Source: Perkinsus olseni (Eukaryota > Perkinsozoa > Perkinsida > Perkinsidae). Taken from it: a DNA stretch of 64,000 bases. The notes beneath the pieces are model-generated. The model ran no database searches. It saw only the letters and a program-made list of their open reading frames with translations, and had not been told where the DNA came from. Positions 57,033-64,000 of the stretch are shown one piece after another. The position numbers were made by a program, and so were the translations under genes. The DNA is taken from NCBI GenBank assembly GCA_013115135.1, contig JABANP010000103.1, forward strand, positions 62,001-126,000, written 5' to 3'. Positions within the stretch are counted from its first letter, which is position 1, and every line of letters begins with the position of its first letter.

Positions 57033-58172
57033 TCAGCGATCGATTTGCTTACCCGTGACCATCTCGCCATCCAGAGTCTTCACTCCCGGGAAATGCTTCG
57101 TCACCATCGGCCGCACACTCTTGCGGGTAAAACCCTGACCAGTCCATTTAAACCACCGAACGACCCCGGTTCAAACCCCGCTCACTTCATATATCGGATT
57201 TCCGACTAAACAGATGTTTGTCAACTCTGGCAGCGCTGACAGTTTCCTGAGGAATCTTTCGACTCCGCCCAAGACACGGGTCAACCTACGATATCTCATC
57301 CCAGGAAGCAATAGCGTTATTCGATATGTAAAGCGTGTGGAGTTTCACGCAGGGAGTCAGACCGTCCTAAACAGAGAGAAAAAATCGTAAAAATTTTCCG
57401 AGATTTTCCGAATCTTACCAGCGACGAAATTTGGTTATAGGAAATCCACAACTGCTGCAGACTGGCGCCAACCTGACAGAGGCAAGCCTTGACGAAACGG
57501 CGAGAAGAGACTCCAAAAATTTGCCAACAACTTATTACTGGCGCAAAATTCGACTCACCTTCAGCATCATCATTTTGCACGACGAATGAAGTCGAATTCA
57601 AAATTTTTATACGCTCCCCCCCATCCTTAGTTGCGTAGTACCTCCTCCAAACTTGTTATCTTCTTGATTTGGTTTCTCCCAAGAGAGAGGATCTGCAGAT
57701 TCTTCAAGCCGGGCAGCGGTATCATTTTGTCGATACAATTAGTCGAGAGCGATAGGTGTTTAACCTGATCATCATAAGATCCCCGGTTCGATCCGCAGCT
57801 ATGCCATTTTACATTGACCAGGCTGTTTAGGACGGTATCCAACTTCTCAATGGGGGGAATAAGACACATCAGCTTGATCACTTCTGCCTCTTCAGGATTC
57901 GCTCCCTGAGGTTAAGCGTGCAAGATACGAAATAGGTCAAGATGATGACCCAGAGTCGAAAACTATTCCTCAAGCAAGAAACGGGCCAATCAACTTCCAC
58001 ATCTAGTCGAGACTTATCAACCCCTTATCCTACTCGACGACCTCAAAAAACTTTCAGAAAATTTCTCAAATTTCTTCTTGAGGGAAGATTCCCATTGCCG
58101 ACCCGCCCCCATCAACACCTCATGTTTCTCCTGCCAAAGTTGAAGAGCCTTCGCACAGGTAGTGGCGGGCAT
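57033..58172 (-). CDS. DNAL1: dynein axonemal light chain 1 (LC1, LRR protein)
   Basis: Seven exons (58,119-58,172; 57,813-57,905; 57,642-57,764; 57,419-57,472; 57,290-57,366; 57,186-57,255; 57,033-57,134) sum to 573 nt, giving 190 aa, the family's normal length, with all phases consistent. LC1 is a leucine-rich-repeat protein bound to the motor domain of the outer-arm dynein gamma heavy chain in cilia. Conserved segments: TTCAKALQLWQEKHE, LMCLIPPIEKLD, HLSLSTNCIDKM, LQILSLGRNQIKKI, LQQLWISYNQISSL, LYISNNAIASWDE, ICLVGNPIYE and FPGVKTLDGEMV. It implies a flagellated stage. Introns are 34-213 nt. Confidence 0.97.
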
Positions 58173-58204
58173 TTAGAGATGATGGCACTACGAGAAAACC
58201 GTCA

Positions 58205-58218
58205 CGCGCCACGAAATT
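58205..58218 (-). promoter_or_regulatory. AATTTCGTGGCGCG motif upstream of DNAL1
   Basis: The minus strand reads TAATTTCGTGGCGCGTGACG, sense to the gene, with its near edge 33 bp from the ATG. A possible acceptor (ttttctcgtag) lies between the motif and the start codon. Confidence 0.6.
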
Positions 58219-58504
58219 AAGATGCGCAGCTTGACAGTAACGATTGACTCCTTCTCACAGCAGATCTCCGTTCAGTGAGATGTAAGATGCTAGGCATCTT
58301 TGGGAGGTCTATGCGTTCCATGGGTTAACCTAAATGTTGCACGTATGCCTTGAAGATTCCTCCTGATGAAGGTGAATAAAATCCTCGCTCCCACGACGAA
58401 GGAGGGCAACAGTTCTATCCGAACATTATGGTGAGGCATCTAGAGGTTGAGCTAGCCTCAGACAGAAATAAAAGATACCCTTCCAACTCAAGGCGGTAAC
58501 TTCT

Positions 58505-59296
58505 CTAATCAAATCCGTTGGGAAATTGCGGGGCATCTCGACGTGTTAAGGACGAGCCAACAACGTAGCTGTCGCAGGTATTCCGTATCATCCCCTCTTC
58601 GACCTCGGATTCTCTATTAAGTATAACTGCAGGCCGAATCATTTGTCGACCAATTTGACCAATCCAAGCTTCCTTGTCCGCTGGGGTATCGGCGATAAGG
58701 TAAAACACTCTACTTGATGAATCCACTCTGAGGGTAGGTTAAAGCTGGCTCTTCACGGAGGTGAAGGATTCCCTTCCCAAGATACTACTTGAAAGAGTTC
58801 GCTTGACCCGTCTCCTCGTCCGCTGACTTCACCGACGAGCACATCCGCAATAGGAGAGCCTCGGTAGGATACGCTAGAGCGCCTGAATGAAGGAATCTTC
58901 GCAGTGCGCAACCGAGGAATCTTGGGGTTAAGATATGCTATCGAACGCTAGGGAGGGAGACTTTCGGACGACCGTGGTTGATACAGAGAGGTCGAGGTGA
59001 AATCTACAAGGATCTAGTTGGCTTCATTTAAGCGAAATTGCTTTCAAGTCCAATTGGGCTGCCCTAAAGTAACGTATCTTTCACACCCTCGACCTCCACA
59101 AAGTCGAAAGATTCCCTCCGACCTCACTACCTTTGGTCGAGAAGCTGCAAAGCATATCTTTGGTCAGCACCAACCACCGTCTCTTCCACTGTAAAAGATG
59201 CTTGCTCTGCTTCATAACGTATCCTGCCTTCACGACATCGGACGGGCTCAAGACGACACTCCGCGGGTCCACGTGGTCACTACTCGAGGAGAACAT
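58505..59296 (-). CDS. PH-domain protein
   Basis: Three exons (59,131-59,296; 58,789-58,873; 58,505-58,727) sum to 474 nt, giving 157 aa with phases 1 and 2 matching. One pleckstrin-homology domain covers most of it: KAGYVMKQSKHLLQWKRRWL (strand 1-2 with the basic phosphoinositide-type pattern), LCSFSTKAYPTEALLL, and the C-terminal helix DTPADKEAWIGQIGRQM with the invariant Trp. A short N-terminal Ser-rich leader and a 35-residue tail flank it. It is likely a membrane phosphoinositide-binding adaptor, partner unknown. It lies head-to-tail with DNAL1, 333 bp apart. Confidence 0.9.
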
Positions 59297-59340
59297 GAAA
59301 AATTATGGGATGGAGGTCGTGGTCGGGAGCTGCGCTGTCG

Positions 59341-59354
59341 CGCGCCACGAAATT
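59341..59354 (-). promoter_or_regulatory. AATTTCGTGGCGCG motif upstream of the PH-domain gene
   Basis: The minus strand reads TAATTTCGTGGCGCGCGACA, preceded by GCGCGC as at 32.4 kb. Sense orientation, 45 bp from the ATG at 59,296. Confidence 0.55.
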
Positions 59355-60577
59355 AAGCGCGCGCCCAAGGGGATTCTGCGCCGGGTTGGTGAGAGTAGAA
59401 ATGAAGGAGAGAATCTGGCTCACTTTAACGAGAAGGCGGCGGAGGATGCGGACAAGCTGTGGAGGGAGAAATGTAGTATCTTAGGTTGATCATGGCGTAT
59501 CTCAGAATCGCTTGCATGGGAAAAGATTCCATATGCGTACAATTACTCGGAAAATTCAGGTTGTTAAAATTGGAGAATCTTTTATCTCGTGAAGTACTAG
59601 GTTCAACCTCCATTCCCCATTATCATGAAATGTATCATGCGTTCACGTTGGAGTGGTATCATAAGAATGTATGTCTGCGACGGAAGGTGATTTCCATACA
59701 AACTGCCCAGGCGCATCCTAGGTCGATCACTGCGCAAGACAGAGTCCAAAGATACGTCTCCTAGCGAGCCAGTGTGATCGTATAAAGGATACTTCCTTCT
59801 TACCCAGACCTCACTAGGTCCATCCCGGCATGACGCGTATCTTTCGAATCTTCTCTGTGCGGAGGTTTCTTCCTAGCCTCGCTCTCTTCCCAAAATAGTT
59901 GGGATATTTTTCTGGAGAATTTTCTTCTGGTCTACTCCCGTCTCAACCCTCGAAAATGGGTAATGTTTTTGATATATAATTGCGTTAAAAACTCCGATAT
60001 TCCATTTTCTGAGTAAAAATCAAGCCAGGGCTGCCTCGACGGTGGTTGATCTTTCGGGCGTAGGATTTCTGCGAAAGTTGGTATTAGACAATTTTCCCTG
60101 GAATTTTTCTCGTCAGGTACGGGGGAAGCCTCGAAAGCAGCGGCGGCGGACTTTCTGAAAACTTCGTTCAAGGTTGGCAGCGTGCGCGCTGACACTGTCA
60201 ATTATAAAGATGCCGACCGGGTAATTTTACGGTCGTACCAAAATTTTCGTAACTCCTGCGGATGGTGGGGCGGCTGACTGCTGAGTGATACCAACTTTCT
60301 CCCAACTCCCGGTCGATACCTTCCAGGTATTTCGCTCGTCGGATGTCCCACCTGCGATGGTATCTTTCAAGCAAGCCGTGAAGAACAGTGTTCGACCTAG
60401 GATACTCGACACGTTGCCGAAGCCTTGGGACATCAGTGAGCCAACTTCGCTCCGCCTTTTTCTCTCAGATTTCAATATCATGGCCGTATGTCTACAGAAA
60501 ATTTCCAGAAAAAACTATGTGCGAAAATTATGTTCACGAAAATTTTTCCGGAGTTTTTCCTCCTCTGCTCCTGGGTG
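59355..60577. other. no gene resolved; possible minus-strand exons at 59.93-60.48 kb
   Basis: On the minus strand, coding-like frames (GFGNVSSILGRTLFFTACL; PTLNEVFRKSAAAAFEASPV) flank a plausible acceptor at about 60,200, but no family is evident and ends are unknown. A GTATCTTAGGTTGA motif is at 59,476-59,489. Confidence 0.3.
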
Positions 60578-60591
60578 AATTTCGTGGCGCG
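60578..60591 (+). repeat. AATTTCGTGGCGCG motif copy
   Basis: Followed by TGACGGATTT, identical in its next ten bases to the copy at 62,836. It lies about 360 bp upstream of the ATG of the plus-strand gene at 60,949. Confidence 0.7.
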
Positions 60592-60624
60592 TGACGGATT
60601 TCTGCTCTGCTCCGTTCTCGTAGG

Positions 60625-60674
60625 GCGTATCTTTCGGTACGGAGCCCAAGCGTATCTTTCGGTACGGAGCCCAA
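60625..60674 (+). repeat. 25-bp perfect direct duplication
   Basis: The unit starting gcgtatctttcggtacgg occurs twice head-to-tail with no mismatch. It also contains GTATCTTTCG, a short motif common in this window. Confidence 0.85.
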
Positions 60675-60948
60675 GCGTTCCCCTTCCTCCTACCTCAGGC
60701 GTGAAGGCTGATGAGAAACCTGTTCGGAAGGACTTAAGGAGGCAGCTGTTGATGGTTCGTGCTGGCCTCATGGATCAACCTCTGGTAATATCTTTTTCAA
60801 GGGAGGCTAACCTGTCAAATGCTGTGATGAGGTTGCTGAAAAATATGTCATTCACTGGCGATAATCACAGTTTTCGTCCGAATCTGCATCGCTCCGCTAG
60901 AAAATTTGGTAACTATTTTAGTGGTATCCAAGGTCGAAGCATAAAGAT

Positions 60949-62041
60949 ATGTCCCCGGCAGAGTTCTCGTCGTCGTTGACTAGAAAGGAGCGAGACACGA
61001 TTCGGCATGTTGGGATGGTGACTGGGAAGGGTCCTGTAGGAAGCCTGACGAAGAGATGGTTCAATTTGGTGGACGAGAAGGGTAATAGGGGTGGTAGTGA
61101 TTTTGAGAAGTATCTTAATTTTTGTGAAGCTCTTCGCCTCTTAAAGAGAACTTCTCTTCTTTTTTTCTTTCCAATAATTTATTGACCTCCTGCATGTCGG
61201 CCGAAGTACGTACCCGATCGCGTTGCCTGGGGATAGTATCCCGTCGGTTGAAGGGTTGCACCGAGCTCCTCTCCTGGTGCTGACTTCGAAGCGCCTCTGA
61301 TTGTTGTCTTTGAAATATTTTCCAGAATCTTCTTTCTTCCTGCTGTGATCGTCTCGTATTGCTGCAAGTTGGAGTGGCGCGGTGGAGTGCCGTATTAGTC
61401 CGCAGGAAATATTTTTAAAGGATATGCCAGGAAATAAATATATTATTACGTCGTCTGCGTGGCGCAGGTTAACAGATAACTCGGCATGGTACTCTCACCA
61501 GTTTCAAGTTGTGAATGAAATTGAAGACTGTTCTCCTGTTCTTGGTTTTGGGAAAGTTGTGGTATGAATGTCCAGTATCGCAGGTGCTAGTCAACATAGT
61601 GTTAACCCAGAGGATGACTTTGTCGGGTCCTGGGACATATCTTCTAGTACTTGTCATCCTGCCGACGTGAAGGCCCGAGTGAGGGCTTTTGTGGAGGCGG
61701 AGAAGAGGAGAGTGAGAATGAACGGCGATGTGGACGCTCATGTTAACCGTAAAACATATAGGAAGTAACGGGGAGGAGACCTTGAAATCTTGCGCTCACT
61801 TGCGTTTCCTCAACGATCAGTCCTGAAGAGCATTTCGCGGAGTTCCAAGAGCTTGTTAGAGAGAAGAAACGGCAATATGCTGATATACGAGGGGAGTTCA
61901 TACGCGAGCTCAGGGTTGAAGTAAGACACGCGCCATTTCGCGCGCCACGAAATTACCCTCCAGTTTCCCCACGCGTCGTTGATGAGACTAGAGGCGATGG
62001 CGCGGAGGCTGCTGGATGAGAAGCTCCTATCGGATGAGAAG
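60949..62041 (+). CDS. multi-exon gene of unknown function
   Basis: A first coding segment from ATG 60,949 (MSPAEFSSSLTRKERDTIRH; then SLTKRWFNLVDEKG) precedes three exons that splice in one frame: 61,584-61,764, 61,821-61,920 and 61,964-62,041. The junctions give VNRKTYRN/PEEHFAEFQELV and FIRELRVE/FPHASLMRLEAMARRLL, and a further exon may end at 62,210. The protein is highly charged and probably helical. I recognise no family. The intron 61,921-61,963 carries the AATTTCGTGGCGCG motif in antisense, next to its acceptor. Confidence 0.5.
61941..61954 (-). repeat. antisense AATTTCGTGGCGCG motif next to a 3' splice site
   Basis: On the transcribed strand it reads CGCGCGCCACGAAATTACCC and ends nine bases before the acceptor AG of a 43-nt intron. 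Confidence 0.75.
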
Positions 62042-63040
62042 GTGGGGTAGTTGGTTGGAAGTTGATGTAAAAAGCGCGCGCCCTGAGGACCAGGAGGATG
62101 AGTTTTTCTGGCTCTTCATTGGGAAGATTTTTGTGAGAAGCAGGAATTTTTGGGTGGACGAGAAATTTGTGGAAATTCTCGGGTGGATATTTTTTGTATT
62201 TCTGTGGTGAATTCATATCTTTCCTCTTTTGTGTTTCAGAGTCGCCGTTATCCGATTGCCCATGAGAGCTTTCGGCCGAATCTTTCGCTGACAACTCAGG
62301 ACAGGCGGTAGTAGGGGGGATCGGGAATTGGATCGGCGGAATACCATTGTTAGTATGGGTCTTGTAAGCTGCCGTGAACCGCGGAGGGGCCACTCAGCGT
62401 GTGCGAGGGAAGGCGGTTCGTAAGAGCTTGTCAAAATATCAAAAATCCCACTTAGAAATGCAAAAAAATGTAGATGAAAAGCGAAGTGGAGAACACTACC
62501 TCGCAGTCCCGATTACTCGCGGAGGTGGAGGGGAATTGGGAGGGGAGAGTGAAGCGGAGAGTAGCGTGAAATTTGGTATCGCATCATTGTTGATCGAAGG
62601 TGTCGTTACAATTTTCGGGAGGAATGGGAGAGGTCGGAGGCGATTTTGGGGCTCCCAGCCTTGCCCTCTCCCGAATGATGGGAGCGTCTTCTTATTTTTT
62701 GCGACTGTTGTGGTATAGGTATCGAGAGCACTATCATCCGGGGGCGTATGACATGATTCAAGTGGAAGGGAAGAGGGCCTGGTCGTGCTGTCTGAATTAC
62801 GATTCGGACAGTCGAGGATGCGAGTGAGGATGAGGAATTTCGTGGCGCGTGACGGATTTATGAGGCAGGTACCGAGTTATCAATCCGGATGCATGGTGCT
62901 TGTTGGGGTTTTGAGGAAATGCAAGTGGAGCAAGATTGGCAAGAATGTGGCATGTAGAAATTTTGGTGGTGTACGACTGAAGGAGTTGAGTTTGAGTATT
63001 ATTATTTTTTTGGGCGATGGTTTGTTAGCTTCCCTTAGTG
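62042..63040. other. no further gene resolved
   Basis: May include the last exon of the preceding gene (frame EDEFFWLFIGKIFVRS to a stop at 62,210). It also holds the presumed leader of the next gene, with an AATTTCGTGGCGCG copy at 62,836-62,849. Confidence 0.35.
62836..62849 (+). promoter_or_regulatory. AATTTCGTGGCGCG motif upstream of the SPF30-like gene
   Basis: Sense orientation, followed by TGACGGATTTATGAGG. It is 191 bp before ATG 63,041; a 5' UTR intron (donor after ATGAGGCAG, acceptor cccttag) would bring it much closer in the transcript. Confidence 0.4.
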
Positions 63041-64000
63041 ATGTCAGCGACTGCTACCGGTGGAGGAGATGCGGGGGACCTCGCGTATTATCAGGAGCAG
63101 TTGTCGCAGGTGAAGAGTCTGCTGGATCAGGACCCGGAGAATGCGGAGATCAAAGAGGTCAGTTGGTTATGCTTCGTGATTGGTGTGGAGGAGGTATAGG
63201 GTTCCATCCCGGCGTCCTTTTTTTTGTCGCTCGTTCCGAGGTGAGGAGTGAGGGGGGTGGAAACTGAGTGAAATATATTCACACGTGGCAGCGTGAGAAG
63301 TGGGTGTCTCGGGGTACCTCGCCTGAATTAACCGGTGTTCCACGCCGGTGAGGAATTCGGGATTGGCGATGAAAATCGGGCCAAACAGGCTCAGTGTCAT
63401 GGAGAATCGGACACCAAAGTTGAGTATATTCTTGGGGTTGGCGGACGGGAATACTATGCGAACCGACTTCCAAGGAGACCCCTCGCTCGGCTGCAAGCAG
63501 AAGTTGGTCACGGCCGTTAGTGATCGGCCGTGACCGACCGAGTGAAAGTGTTTGACGGTTGTTGTTCTTGTTGGTCAGATTTATGAGCAGTTGAAAGATA
63601 CTGTGAACATCCTTGAGGAGAGTGAGAAGCAAAAAGAAAGTAGGCTTGGTATCATATGTGGGTGCTTCGCTCCGCTCTAGTGAGATTTTGTGAAGTGCCA
63701 GCATGTCGAAAGATATGAACTAGATTCATCCAATAATGATATAATGATCGTTATTCTCATATCACCGACCGCTTGTTGTCAGCCGTACTCGCCACGGGTG
63801 CTTCGCTCCGCTCTAGTGTTCATGAGTTTTTGTGAAGTGCAAGCATGTCGAAAGATATCCATCTTATTATAATGTCATCGTTTTTCTCATATCACTAACC
63901 GTCTGCTGTCAGCCGTACTCGCGATGGGCGCCGAGATCGAGAAGGAGCGGTTGGCAGCAGCGGCAGCGTTGGAAGCTGAGAAGAGCAAGGCGGCGGCCGA
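63041..64000 (+). CDS. SPF30/SMNDC1-like protein, 5' part only
   Basis: Exons 63,041-63,157, 63,579-63,639 and 63,913 to beyond the window join in frame. The N-terminal part (DLAYYQEQLSQVKSLLDQDP, IYEQLKDTVNILEESEKQKE, then an Ala/Glu/Lys-rich helix) has the order of the coiled N-terminus of survival-motor-neuron-domain splicing factor 30, which precedes a Tudor domain. The Tudor domain would lie outside the window, so the name is provisional. Intron 2 contains a tandem duplication with two acceptors; only the second keeps the frame open. Confidence 0.5.
63506..63535. repeat. hairpin in intron 1 of the SPF30-like gene
   Basis: Perfect 11-bp arms (ggtcacggccg / cggccgtgacc) with an 8-base loop. 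Confidence 0.8.
63660..63930 (+). repeat. 136-bp tandem duplication including a 3' splice site
   Basis: Two units begin gggtgcttcgctccgctct at 63,660 and 63,796 and end with tgtcagccgtactcgc plus a few bases. The units differ by substitutions and small indels. Each carries a polypyrimidine-CAG acceptor. Confidence 0.85.

Noticed and set aside
57150..57180. tRNA T-arm-like string (cccggttcaaaccccg) and a similar one near 57,780
   Set aside because: Stems do not pair, no D or anticodon arm fits, and both strings fall in introns of the DNAL1 gene.
57765..57812. DNAL1 frame that reads through a segment WHSCGSNRGSYDDQ
   Set aside because: Removing this 48-nt GT-AG stretch restores the LRR consensus (LVNVKHLSLS), so it is an intron left open by chance.
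1..64000. Spliced-leader gene or exact spliced-leader sequence
   Set aside because: I looked for the dinoflagellate/perkinsid leader ending TTTGGCTCAAG and found only partial matches such as gggctcaag, which are not convincing.

Overview
The window is eukaryotic nuclear DNA. It has spliced genes with many short GT-AG introns (34-50 nt is common, all phases), mixed strands, two tRNA genes and much gene-poor sequence. I infer a motile, mitochondriate protist, most likely an alveolate of the Perkinsus type. The gene set (axonemal dynein light chain, V-ATPase, mitochondrial processing peptidase) and the intron style fit, but nothing here proves the species. No prokaryotic, CRISPR or clearly transposase-bearing element was seen.

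Left part (1-18,600) holds a partial gene end, a predicted type I membrane glycoprotein (1,530-2,621, minus), unresolved exons near 4.0-4.5 kb, a Ctr-type copper transporter (7.66-8.43 kb), a possible FAM210-like pair of exons (8.7-9.8 kb), a DUF2817 (M14-like) peptidase gene (11.1-12.7 kb) and a small predicted GPI-anchored protein (14.5-15.0 kb, minus). The rest is repeats and hairpins.

Middle part (18.6-35.6 kb) is the best-supported block: a WDR17-type WD40 gene (plus); an OTU deubiquitinase of 312 aa, V-ATPase subunit F of 125 aa and the alpha subunit of mitochondrial processing peptidase (all minus); tRNA-Trp; a Rab-like GTPase (plus); tRNA-Thr (minus).

37.2-42.5 kb carries two tandem copies of a Kelch plus cytochrome b561 membrane protein (602 and 601 aa). 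Their similarity is patchy, as left by gene conversion. 44.4-54.6 kb is a direct segmental duplication of about 4.4 kb holding a small secreted protein, a multi-pass membrane protein and a third unknown gene, each copy damaged in different places.

Right part (57-64 kb) has dynein axonemal light chain 1 (190 aa, seven exons, minus), a PH-domain protein (157 aa, minus), an unknown multi-exon gene (plus) and the 5' end of an SPF30/SMNDC1-like gene that runs off the end.

The most interesting signal is a dispersed motif, core AATTTCGTGGCGCG, seen at 14 sites plus one variant. In sense orientation it lies 33-73 bp upstream of the start codon of four minus-strand genes that I could splice. In antisense orientation it sits close to the 3' splice site inside two introns, in one of them as a 34-bp tandem array. 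Separately, several conserved genes contain single-base frame breaks, while five other multi-exon genes splice with none. Consensus error is the simplest reading.
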